This document shows, one piece after another, positions 1 through 13,200 of a stretch of 64,000 nucleotides of DNA. Source of the stretch: Apostichopus japonicus (Eukaryota; Echinodermata; Holothuroidea; Aspidochirotida; Stichopodidae); NCBI RefSeq assembly GCF_037975245.1, contig NC_092570.1, forward strand, positions 18,205,918 through 18,269,917, given 5' to 3'. Position 1 is the stretch's first letter. Every line of letters begins with the position of its first letter. A program made the translations under genes and the position numbers. The notes beneath the pieces are model-generated. The model had not been told where the DNA came from and did not search any database. It was given only the letters and a program-made list of their open reading frames with translations.

Positions 1-1
1 G

Positions 2-1252
2 TCGTTTCACTGTGTGTCAAAGGGTATGGAGAGGAACACCAACTTACAGGAAACAGATATCGATGTGTTGTGTTCGGGAACAAAACCTGTTCTATCAAAC
101 TATCCAAACACTGGTCATCTTGAAATTAAAAAGCAGCTCGAAATCGCCGATCGAATCATCCAGATTTCGGAGAGCAGAAACTGCAAGCAGGAGGAGAACA
201 ATAATCTGAAAACTGTGTCTGCATCGACAGAAGCAAGTAGTAGATTTGGAACCTGTGTGGATGGGGATCCTCATCCTGTTAGAGTCCATCGGAAAAATAG
301 CCTTATCTTAGCTCTCGAAGACGGACAGCTCGATATGAACGATGTCACAGAGAGATCACTAGACATTGAATCTGACATCAACGTAATTGCACAATTGAAT
401 CAATTAAATCAGCAATTTGATGAGCTTAATCTAAAAGCCCATGACAGCTGGGTTCAACCAACATCACAGACAACTAGGGCCAAACCTCCACTCACCAAGT
501 CACATAGCATTGCTAGCACAAACAGTGCTGGCTTGAGCAGCGAAGCAATGAGTTCATCAACCCCCATACTTACTAGGAGTGGCTCTGAATCACAGATGCC
601 AAAAAGACAAAAATTTCCGTTGGACGTCAGACCCTCATCGTCTATGGGGAGATCCAGCAGCAACTCGAAGCTTTCTCGTCAAAGGTCGAAAGAAAAACTT
701 CAGTCGAGTCCAGAGGAAAGCCCTAAAACCAGTTCACCTCAAAAGAGGTCAAAGCTCAAACCTGCTTTAAGATTACAAGTTGATGTCAATACTTCAACTG
801 GAAAATTATCTGAAGGTAAACCTGCCTCTCCAACTTTCGTAGCACGTTTGAAAAACAGAATTCTCTCACCCAAAAGTTCTAGTCCGTTAAAGTCACCCAC
901 GAAGGTGAGCGACGAGGCAGTTAGAAATGAAACAGTATCTCTCGTTTCAAATGCTGATAAAACCGAGACCAGAGTATCTCTGCGGAAGAAAAGCCCGGGC
1001 AGGAAAGGAGATGGTGTGAGGCTTACCTGGCCATTTTCAGCCCTGATATCCGAAGGAGATGCAGAAGGGGATGCAGTTAACAAAGAAAGCTCACCAAAGG
1101 AGGTAAAGATTAGTAGGAAGATGGGAGTTGTGCAATTAGATGAAGAAGAATCCTTAACAGTCACAAACGATGAGTCACATGAGACAGGGAGCAGTGACAG
1201 TGGTATGGGGAAAGAGTGGACTTCAAAATCAAATGATGATCTTGTAACCGAG
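2..1252 (+). CDS. RhoGEF exon 1 in window (Ser-rich N-terminal region)
   Basis: This long exon is open from base 2 and ends on a complete GAG codon before the donor GTGAGT at 1253. It encodes 417 residues rich in Ser, Lys and Pro with many SP/RSxS phosphorylation-type sites and a short heptad-like stretch (INVIAQLNQLNQQFDELNL) that could coil. No catalytic domain is visible. A GTG at 14 and an ATG at 26 are in frame, but neither is a convincing start because the frame continues upstream. The last 81 bases are the founder of the intron 1 tandem array. Confidence 0.85.
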
Positions 1253-4200
1253 GTGAGTAGGTTTAACCCTTACGAATATTCATAATATTAGTCATATGAG
1301 TCACATGAGATGGGAAGGAGAGACAGTGGTATGGGGAAAGAGTGGACTTCAAAATCAAATGATGATCTTGTAACCGAGGTGAGTACAGTAGGTTTAACCC
1401 TTACGAATATTCATAATATTAGTCATGTGAGTCACATGAGACAGGGAGCAGTGACAGTGGTATGGGGAAAGAGTGGACTTCCAAATCAAATGATGATCTT
1501 GTAACCGAGGTGAGTACAGTAGGTTTAACCCTTACGAATATTCATAATATTAGTCATGTGAGTCACATGAAGCAGTGACAGTAGTATGGGGAAAGAGTGG
1601 ACTTCAAAATCAAATGATGATCTTGTAACCGAGGTGAGTAGCTTTAACTGTCACGATTATTCATAATATTAGTCATGTGAGTCACATGAGACTGGAAGCA
1701 GTGACAGTGGGATGGTGAAAGAGTGGACTTCAAAATCAAATGATGATCTTGTAACCGAGGTGAGTAGCTTTAACTGTCACGAATATTCATAATATTAGTC
1801 ATGTGAGTCACATGAGATGGGAAGTAGTGACAGTGGTATGGGGAAAGAGTGGAATTCAAAATCAAATGATGATCTTGTAACCGAGGTGAGTACAGTAGGT
1901 TTAACCCTTACGAATATTCATAATATTAGTCATGTGAGTCACATGAGATGGTTGGTATGGGAAAAAGATTTCAAATCATGGTCTTGCAACCGAGGAGAGT
2001 TTCCTTAAATTTGATGAATATTCATTTCATAATAATATACTGTAAGTTACGTCATGTGAGTCAAATGAGATGGGAAGCAGAGACATTTGGTATGGGGAAA
2101 GACTGGAATTAAAAGTCAACTTATGATCTTGTAACTGAGGGTTAGTATTTTGAAGTATTATGAAAATTGATTATGTATGATAAGGTAGGTTGATTATGTA
2201 TGATAAGTATGCATAGTTCAACTTTCACTTGTGCCACTTGATGTCAGGATTTCATTTGAAATAGGTCAAATCAGTTATTAAGTTTAATTTTCACTTTCAT
2301 CACTCAAATGCTTAAGATGATCTAGGTACTATAAACGTTAGTACTTTTCATTAGTCAAATGATAACCTAATGGATGTTTGTTTTGTCACTGTGAATATGC
2401 ATGATATAATTCAGTTTGTCGTACCTGGGATCATCCGATGCAAATTAACAGTTCTGTTAATTTGCATCGGATGATCCCAGGTACGACAAACTGAATTATT
2501 TTATCAGTTAAATTATAACCCTGGGAGGGGGCAGAGTCAATTTCTTTCACTATGAATATTCATAATATAAATTGCAAATTTTGCTTTGGATGTTTTCAGT
2601 GACTATAATCGTTTATCTCTTTTATTAGTCAATTAATGAACTGTTACTATAGTAACACATATTATAAGTATTCTCAGCACTTGTTATTAATGTTCAGTGT
2701 GTACTCACAGGTCAATTAATGACATAATATCGGTTGAGATATAATTACATCTGCATTGTAACTTCCTTCCGGTTGAAATTAATGAATAGTGATCGAGAGG
2801 TTAATCCCATCTGACGTACGACAAAATAGTCAATAATATTTCAGGACTCGACACTTCCCATTCCAATTATGTCTGTTACCTGTTTGTGCATACTGTGATT
2901 GTTTAACCTTGTGTGTTAAGGCATGCTGTCAATGCAGTATTGAGGTTCTGTTTCAACTTTTATATCACTGCAGCTCATTCCAGAGGCAAGGAAAGGTACG
3001 CTGTCATCTGACATGAGTCGATCCGTCTCTCGCCCTCAGTCGCTCTGTACCAGACCCCACCTGTACCCTTCATCTGCCCCAATGAGTCCATATAGGACTC
3101 CTTACAACACTAGCAGGGAAGACATCCTTGAGATGAACGATGCCCCACAATCTTTGCCAATGTCTCCACAGTTCAGGAGCGCTGACAACATCATCGATGA
3201 GTCCGGACAGAAAGGAGATGGAGGGGATGTTGTAGAGAGGCCACCGAAGCCGAAACATCGCCCAAAGAGGAGAAGCAGATCGGATTTACCAACAGATTTC
3301 AAAGCTATACTTGCTGAATTGAAGGAAACTTCAACTGAAGGTAAGTGGCAGCAGCCACTGTGTGTTATAGAAAGTACCTGTAAGCGTGTGTGAGTGTGTG
3401 TACTGTAGGAGAAATGTATGTTAATTGTACTGCCATATTTAAAACATGTTGTAAAGAAATATTACTTAGTAAGATATTGAAATGCATGGTTTGGTTGTGC
3501 TTAAAATGTGGCAATTTTAAATAGCAGTAGTTTTAGTCACAATAGTTATTGACAAGGACATGTTTATCCCTGATTTTTATATGTAAAGTACAGTAGTTTA
3601 GGCTAGGTACCACTGCTGTGAATGTGTGGTAGACTAGGCTTGGGTATCATGTATGTGGGTGTGTAGTAGACTAGGCTTAATTACCATGTATGTGGATGTG
3701 CAGTAGACTAGACTTAGGTACCACTGTTGTGAATGTGTGGTAGACTAGGCGTAGGGACTATGTATGTGGATGTGTGGTAGACTAGGTTTAGGCACCATTT
3801 ATGTGGATATGTGGTAGCTAGAATACACTAATATACCATGTATGTGGATGTGTAGTAGACTAGGCTAAGGTACCATGTATGTGGATGTGTGGTAGAATAC
3901 ACAAGTTTAGGTACCATGTATGTGTGGTGGGCTCGGCTTAGGTACCATGTATGTGGTTGTGTGGTACACTAGGCTTACTTACCATGTATGTGGTTGTGCA
4001 GTAGACTAGGCTTAGTTACCACTGTTGTGGATGTGTGGTAGACTAGGCTTAGGTACCATGTATGTGTGGATGTGTGGTAGACAGCTAGGCTTAGGTACCA
4101 TGTATGTGGATGTGTGGTGGCCTAGGCTTAGGTACCATGTATGTGGTTGTGTGGTACACTAGGCTTACTTACCATGTATGTGGTTGTGCAGTAGACTAGG

Positions 4201-7200
4201 CTTAGTTACCACTGTTGTGGATGTGTGGTAGACTAGGCTTAGGTACCATGTATGTGTGGATGTGTGGTAGACAGCTAGGCTTAGGTACCATGTATGTGGA
4301 TGTGTGGTGGCCTAGGCTTAGGTACCATGTATGTGGTTGTGTGGTACACTAGGCTTACTTACCATGTATGTGGATGTTCAGTAGACTAGGCTTAGTTACC
4401 ACTGTTGTGAATGTGTGGTAGACTAGGCTTAGGTACTATGTATGTGGATATGTGGTAGACTTTTTATTCAGACAGTAGACAACACAATGTTTGAATACCA
4501 ATATTACATCAGATAGGTATGCATTCATGTTTATATTCAGACAGTAGACAACATAATGTTTGAATGTGTAATGTCATGGCAGATACTCTTCATTCAAAAG
4601 CTTTGCTTTCCTAGTATAATTTTCTTGTTGATTTATTGTTGATATTTTTGGAATGTATGCTTAGTTTTTAATGTTCTTTGTATTTAGGATTCCATCAAAA
4701 CTGCAGTTTTTGTAGAAATATGAATTTCCTCTGTGAATTTAAGCAAATTAAATATTGTTGAGAAAAACTTGAGAACAACAAACTAGCTATGCTCAATTGC
4801 CATGACATCATTCACTTTTATGTTGCCAGAAACTAGCACAATGTATCACCAAATTTTAATAAATCATTCATATCTTTGGCATAGAAATTACAAAGAGGAT
4901 TTGGTTTTGGCTTAAAAAGTGTAAACCATCTTCAAGATGTTTGTCAAGTGTTTTTGGAATCAAGGAATCAAAATGTTGATATAAGATGTCATTTCTCAAC
5001 TTTACAGAAAATTCCTCAGAGGTCACAAGAAGGAGGAAAAGCCTTTCCCAGAGGCGTCCTTTGTCTGCATATGGAAAGCTAGGACATATTTCTCATGAGG
5101 GAACCCCAGAAAAATCAGTAAGTATCAATTTCAAGGTTATCTACATGAAAAAGTTCAAAGAAAGAGTTATGAACTTTGTCAGGAATTTGTTTAACAGGAC
5201 AATATACTTTTGCTTAATGTGGGTGTGATAGGGAACAAAAATGCTCGAAAGAAAGTCTGCGTAATTTTCTTTCACAGTTTGAAAGAGATCAGTTTATTTG
5301 TTGGCTTTGTTTGGGCTAGTCATAGTTTTTTAGTCATAGTTTGTGCATGCTCCCTCCATACAACCAAATTGGTGCTGTTGGCACTGAGGGTCATAGGTGA
5401 AAGGTAGCCTGAAAAATATGAGGGTGGAGGAGGGGGAGGGGGAGGGAGGGGGAGGTGTTATAATGTGTTATAATTAAGTGGTAGCGTATCCAACATGACA
5501 GGTAGCAGTGAGGAAGGGGTTGGGAGAAAGAGTTGGAGAATACATGTGCCTTTGTTCACATGATTGGTCCATTGACAGGGTTGCACTGGGGGTCTTCTCC
5601 CTTATGCTACTTCTGACAGAGCATGAGGCTATGCTTACAGGATAGATGGATGTAGAGAATACTAACACATTCTTGTAAGGCGGAGATTGCTACTGTAATC
5701 ACTGCCGTTCTGTGTATAATTTGCTCTCCAAAATAACAGACTCACTGGAATGTTCAGCATCTCGACTGGTGACGTACGACGGATAATTCATCACATTTTG
5801 TTTGTTTTTCAGCCGACTTCTCCACTGGCAAAGCTGGAGCAAAGAAGAAGTTCATCTTTTGACGCTCTGCAATTAGTGGCGGAAACAGAAAGCCCTGAAA
5901 AATTGCCACGCAGTCGGTCTCTGACGACGTTGAACGAGGCAACTTCACAACCTCCGTCCAGTATCAACAGAACTCTCTCATTACCTGCTGGTGAGAAACA
6001 TTTATCAAATGCTCCGAGTAGCAGGTGCATTTGGAATGAGGAATTTTTCGGGAGGCACCTGCCACACATTACTGAGAGAAATTAGGACATTTATTCTCTT
6101 ATATTTAGTTGTCTCTGAAGGAAAATGGTTTGAACAGATTTCTGTTGCTTCAAGGTCTGTTTTATCAAAGGTTTCTTCAGAAATTAGCCTCTCCTCGCTA
6201 ACCTCTGAATGTGGTGGAAGTTGTGCATTTCATCGCCTTGAAATGAACATATTTTTAAATACTTTAAAGGCAAACCATAGTCTATAGATTTATATAAAAT
6301 TGTTTTTGATGGTCTTCAAATATCTAATAAACTGTGTTTGGTAACAAGATAATTGGATGTGAAGTATTATAAACCCAAGCAATTTTAATATTTCACTTTT
6401 ATTGATGCCTTTTTGCCTCTTCTTACCCATCCATTGCCAATCAGGCAAGCTTTCTATGAGGCGTTTTGATAAACTGCTCTCTTTCCTTGAAACATTTTCA
6501 GGTTTAGGTGACGATAGAGAGCTGCTAAGGTGCAAGCCAAGATACAGAAAGCTTCAACACAAGTCAAGGAGCAGGCTCTCAGAGGTAAGTCTACAAAACA
6601 AACCAGATCACCCACCCCCTTGCCCCACCCTTCAGAAGTAATATCTGTCAAAAGTCTGTCAAAAAGATTTAAAAAAAACTTTCGAAATGTGCACATATAG
6701 AGCAGAACGAATGGACACCTCCTATTCTGTATTTAGGGATCAGGGAGAATGAAGGGGATAGAAAAGGGGTGCAGGGGGAAAGGATAAATCCACAGTATGG
6801 AGGGGGGGGGGGTAAAGACTTGTCCAAAGTAATAAAATGCTGATGTCACCCATTGACCACTCCCTTCCCATTCAACCTACCTGCATGCTCAATGATTATA
6901 GACCATAAATTGTGAATTAAATAATGATTATTTGTGCGGAAATTTCACAGTATATAGTGAATTTACTGCAGATTAAAATGCTAGTAGAGAGGAGAATGTG
7001 AGATACATACAGAGTGAAAAAAGAGTGAAATAAGGAAAAGTAAATCAGGTTTTACACGAAGGAGATTAGGTTTTGTGACTTTGGTCCCCCCTACTCCTTC
7101 CCCATTCCCCTTTCAAAAGCTAACGGGAACAGTTTCCTCCTTCATTGTACTGAGTAGAACATTTGATGCTATTTATAGCAAGGCATGGATTTTATTTATT

Positions 7201-10200
7201 TTCATACACAAAAAGGCAAAAAAAATTTGTGGCTTCATTCTGGGATGTGTTTAATGATATTGAGGTTTGATATTGGTACTGTAGCTTCTGGCTAGCACTC
7301 CAACAAAGAAATGTTTACATAGGGATCACCAGCATAGGATATGTTTACATAGGGATCGCCAGCACAGGATTCGTTTACATAGGGATCACCAGCACAGGAT
7401 TTGTTTACATAGGGAGCATCAGCACAGGATTTGTTTACATACGGATCACCAGCACAGGATTTGTTTACATACGGATCACCAGCACAGGATTTGTTATCCT
7501 GAAGCCACTCATCATATGAATCCTGTACTAAGTAATGATTGCTTTGCTTATCAAAATAAGTTTAAAAACTTTTTCCAGTCAGATATCTGTTTTCATATTA
7601 CTAGCAACGATTATTAAATTTAATTAATAATAATTTATATCTGCTTTGTTTCTGTATCGGTAGTGTTATGACCAAGAGAATGTGCCAGTCTTTGCAGAAG
7701 CAATATGGGATAACGTCAGCATGGATGAATCAGAACTGGTCTTTCAAGTTGGTGATGTCATCGAGATAACAGACACGACCGACAATAATTGGTGGTGGGG
7801 GCATATCGGTAGTCGAGAAGGATGGCTACCCGTGGCATGTGTTAGGGTAAGTGTCAAAGGTCGGCTTGTGGTCATATTATATCTAATGCTTTACATTTAA
7901 TGTATTGTTTTCACTCAATCAATCAGAAGACATTTATATAGCGCCAAAGTCAACAGAAATTGTTCAAATGAGCTAAATGTACTATAGCGTGTACAACTTA
8001 GCCTTGGTCATTGGTAACTTGTCACACCTACACACCAAAGTGTGCGCAATTCAAACAATCTCTCCTGGGGCGGCACCACAGTGCACCACAACCATGTGTC
8101 CCCCTGGGGTCTTCCCATAAGGTGCAGCCACAAACCGATGCACGCAACTATATTTACAAGTTACCTCACAAGTCTGCATTTCTACACCTGGGTGAAGAGA
8201 GGCAATGGAGATAAAGTGCCTTGCCCAAGGACACAACGCAATGATCTGGCCAGGGCTCGAACCTGTAATCCTTAAATCACCAGTCCACTGCCTTAACCAC
8301 TTGACCACAACGTCCGTTTAATGTTCTACAGCTAATGCTCTCATGAGAAAGAACATCATCGTAAGGAATCGCTATAAAGCCTGTTGGAATTGTGGATGTA
8401 GGTTAGGTATTTGGCAAAGATTGGATCTTAATACTGGTCATCTGGATCTACCTGAATGAGTACAAGAATCTTTTTAATCTTAGAGGTTAAATATGGTTTA
8501 TATTCTCAAGAGAGGTCAATGTTAATGTTTTAGCATCTGAAGAAGACCCTGCTACGGTCGAAACCTCAGGCCCACTTTACTATAACACATTGTCATACAC
8601 AGGCTCTTTAGTGGTTAAGCAGTTTGCTAACAGTTTTTGCTTTATTTTTATTTTTATTTAAATACCATTTTGTCAGCAATGCTCAAAACTTGTCAATATT
8701 TTGTGCACTCTACTATTAAATGTTCTCTATGTGGCATTTAGGAAACACTAAAACCTGTTGGCTTTCTGGTGTATCCAGTTTCCTTTCTGATTGACATCAA
8801 CGATATGGCATGATTCCATGAGACTCGATTCCGTGTATATTGTCAGAAATAAAGTGAGAAAGCATCAAATACAAGGAAGTGTGAAAGATAACACTTTGAA
8901 CTTTTCTTTACTTTTGATTACAGTTGTAACAAAGTTTCAATTTCACAGTATATCACATTTCAGTTTAATCCTTTCCTTTTGAGCAGTGAACGCTGTAAAA
9001 GAATCCTTACGGCAAAAAAATAAATCATACGAGAAAAATCAAAGAAATTGATCCTTCAAGTTTGTATACGTCCATGAATACTGTGGATCAGGTACTCTGA
9101 TATTTCATATTTATGGGAACATGGATGGGTTTCATTATTCTCTTTGTGCGAAAATGCACACAGGATTTTGATTGATAATTTTTGAAAGATTTCTAGTATG
9201 TGCAGTAATTTGAAGCAAGTTAGTTTTGTGTAGTTGTAGGAGGATATCAGAAGACCAGAGTAGGGGTTGGGGTAGGGGTTACTGATCATGTTAAGTGCAT
9301 AGATATGGTTGAAGAGGTAGGGTTTACTGATCATGTTAAATGGATAGGAATGGTGGAATATTCTTCAGTTGGGTAGGGCTTACTGATCACGTCAAATGGA
9401 TAGGAATGGTGTAAGATTCTTCAGTTGGGTAGGGTTTACTGATCATGATAAATGGATATGAATGGTGGAAGATTCTTCAGTTGAGTAGGGGTTACTGATC
9501 ACGTTAAATGGATAAGAATGGTGGAAGATTCTTCAGTTGGGTAGGTTACTGATCACGTTAAATGGATAGGAATGGTGGAAGATTCTTCAGTTGGGTAGGT
9601 TACTGATCACGTTAAATGGATAGGAATGGTGGAAGATTCTTCAGTTGGGTAGGGGTTACTGATCACGTTAAATGGATAAGAATGGTGGAAGATTCTTCAG
9701 TTGGGTAGGTTACTGATCACGTTAAATGGATAAGAATGGTGGAAGATTCTTCAGTTGGGTAGGGGTTACTGATCATGTTAAATGGATAGGAATGGTTGAA
9801 GATTCTTCAGTTGGGTAGGGTTTACTGATCACGATAAATGGAGGATAGGAATGGTGGAAGCTTCTTCAGTTGGGTAGGGGTAATACTGATCTCGAAACAT
9901 TGTCAGCCAGTTTATCCTCAAGGTGTGCAGTTGCAACTGGAAAGATTGGAGTGAAGAGCAAATAAATGACATCATGAGTGGAAATTGTTGATTCTCTTAT
10001 AGGTAACTAACTGTGACTCAACAGCGTTCATTACTTGATGAACATAGATCTATAACTTTGAATGCCCTGCTTGAAATCCAGTTGCATTTACAAAGTAGAG
10101 AATTTTACCATGAAGGGACAGAAGGCCATCTAAAATTTGATTTGTGTAGTTCATTTAAACATGAAACCTTTCACTGATGTTATTGACAGGGCATTTCATC

Positions 10201-13200
10201 AATACCTCCAAAATGGAGACAAACTACAACAGTTCATCATGTCTGGGATCAGAGAAGTTTTTTGAAAGTGTTTCAAAAGGCGTTGAGTAACTGTCCAGTA
10301 ATCAATTATTTAATGTGTATGTGTTGAAGATGTGCTGCTTGTTGTAGGATACTGATTTGAGAATTAAAAACCTCTTTGGATTCCTTAATTCATTCAAATT
10401 GTTTGCCTAAACATGGATAGCAGTATGCAGACTGCTTCACTACTAACATGGGAGAGCAGGCTTTTCTTGATTGACTGTGAAGTCTCAACAAGCAATCACA
10501 CAGTCACAATAATTATCTTTTCAATAATCACAGCACACAGATACCTTAATACACTCAAAGCACTATCTTATTTGTTCATGCATTAATCATTGTACAGTTT
10601 TACGTCTTTTGTGTATCATTGTGTCCTATTTATAAATTTTGTAATTTATACTTGAAGAAAGAAATTGAAATTGAATTGAAATCACTAGCTCAAGAAACCA
10701 TACAAACCACAAAAGGAAATCCTAAATCACAGTACATGATTAAATGGAAGAAGTAATATAACACTTGGATTAGCTGTAAAACAAACTTGATGGTAAGGAA
10801 AAGGAAACGTTAAAGGGGGACAATCTTAGTTTGATTTAAGGTAGAAAGTGAGGAGCTTAACCAATGTTGGTTGCTATAGTAAGTTTTTCAACTACTTAAG
10901 ATGGATTAGCATCAATATTTAAATGAAGCTGGTTACAACCAAGCAAGAGTAGTTCCTTTGGCAGACCATTATCCTTGAATCTCGAGTTAACTTTTTACTG
11001 ACGGTGGGCCGAGAACGGTGATAGCATGTGTTTCAATGATTAATGTTACACTATACACCTTTAACACAGATCCAGGAAGCTTTCTGGATTGTGTTACATG
11101 AATATGATATATGCAGTGTCTGTGTCTGATCTTTTAATGGAAATTTTAATATGATATGAAATATGCAATAGTTGATGAAGTTTGCACAGCTAAGCAGATG
11201 GTATTTGATCAATAATGCACTTTAAGTTTGAAGTAACTGATACAGCTTGGTAAAATACCGACATGCCACACAAGTAATGTTTAATAGCAAGATATATATA
11301 TATATATATATATATAGTTATATATAAATGAAATTGTAGATACATATAACATATTTATATACTACAGTGATTCTACTGGTGTGTTAATGCGTATGTGGTG
11401 ACAGTTATACAAAGCCAATTTATACGCATTAACACACCAGTAAATTCACTGTTGTTGAGTGGTACAGACTTCAGTCTGTGACACAAGATCCGGGGGTTCG
11501 ATTCCTACCTTCGCCTGATGAGTCCCAAAAAAGGACGAAACCGGTCGGAAGTGGAATTTTTCTGGTGTGTTATTCTTTATTTATTTACTATCTATCTGTC
11601 ATACCACTTGCTACATGTTCATTATATATACATATTATATATATATTTCACAGAATCTTGTCTAAACAATCATTGCTCTCTCAAAATTAACTGAAATCAA
11701 AGTTGAAAGCTTCTTCATATATTATTTCATATCGTTCCATGTAAAAGTGACTGTAAGTTGCTCTTTCATTTTCAGCTAAGAGTGGGGCAAGGAGAGACTA
11801 TTGAGGACTGCATTGAGAGGCTCAGTCAAAAACCACTTCTGAATGTCAAAAATACCAATACAGAGAAACAGAGCAAGGGCAATATGAGAAAGATTAGTTT
11901 GAATCTGCTCAGCAACGACCAAGTCAGAGCAAATGTGGTGCAGGAAATTCTCACAACGGAAAAAGACTATGTCAAGTTACTCCAGGATATATGTAAAGTA
12001 AGTTGATATGCAAAGTTTAAATGAATAGGAATGAGTATTTCACTCTTTAATCCACTTTCAAAATCACTAGAGTACTTGTACTAGCTTTATAGATGGAAGG
12101 GATACTCAGTGTCATGTATTAATACTATTGTTGTAACGTTAGCAACACCTTATGTAATTTTCAACAAGTCTTCTCCCTTAGAAGTTTTAATTAAATTTCC
12201 TATTGAAACAGGACTCTTTGTCTACAAGAGTAAATTTGTTAATTGATATTAAATTTGATATCCCCACTGCATTTATATCTCTGAGAACATGATTAATCAG
12301 GATGCTTATTGTTTCTTCCGTAACAAGAACGTAACGCAATTAACTCCTACATGGTACACCCCTGTTAGGATCTTCACACTTAAATTAATATGATGGCTCA
12401 TACTTCAAGGCTATGAGAAATAAGTCAGTGTGACCTATGGCAACTTCAGTAATTGTCTTAAATGTGTTCTGCTTCAGACTATGTCCCACTTTGGAGGGAG
12501 GGGGGGGTAGGGAGGGGGAGCAGAAAGAGACTAAGTTGAAAAACACAAGTCAATCTGTAATACGAAAATCCATCATAACCATAGTAACAAAAATTAAATC
12601 TTAGGAAAACTTCATTAACCTTTTTTCTTTTTTCTTTTGTTTTAACAGGGTTTTATTTGTCAAGCTACAAACAAAGAAGACATCTTTACCAAACAACAAA
12701 TGACAGTTATATTTGGAAATATTGAAGAGATTTACAAGTTCCATCAATCTTTCCTATCATCTCTAGAAAGTTGTATAGACACTGAGATGCCCCACCTTAG
12801 CGAAATAGGAGAGTGCTTCCTAAGGAATGTAAGTACAGATCTTTCCTCTCAGCTGGTCATAAATCATAAACTAACAATGAAATGAAATATTTCATATACA
12901 TGAGTAGAGTCATGGACTAGGATAGGGGCTTTAAGAATATCTTGCTTGACCAAAAAATTAGGCCCTCAGTCTTCAAGTTCATGCACTAAACGGTTATGTT
13001 GTCTATAGGCTTGAGCACCCTCTGTACCAACCTATACCCTGCAGATTGCTGAATTAAGGGTATAGTGTTTAAAGTGGGTCTCTTTGACACTTTGTTCCAA
13101 GCAGTGTTTCTCTTTATCCCTTGGAAAAATTGAATTCAGCACAGATAGAGTACAATATTTCAAATCTCAGAGTATATTAGATTATGACAATATTAGTTAC

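Noticed and set aside
739-1164. 141-codon minus-strand frame
   Set aside because: Antisense shadow of RhoGEF exon 1.
7313-7492. Possible CRISPR-like regular 30-bp repeats
   Set aside because: Units are contiguous with no unique spacers, and this is animal DNA; a plain minisatellite.
8011-8308. Three frames of 67-85 codons
   Set aside because: All lie within the tRNA-derived SINE.
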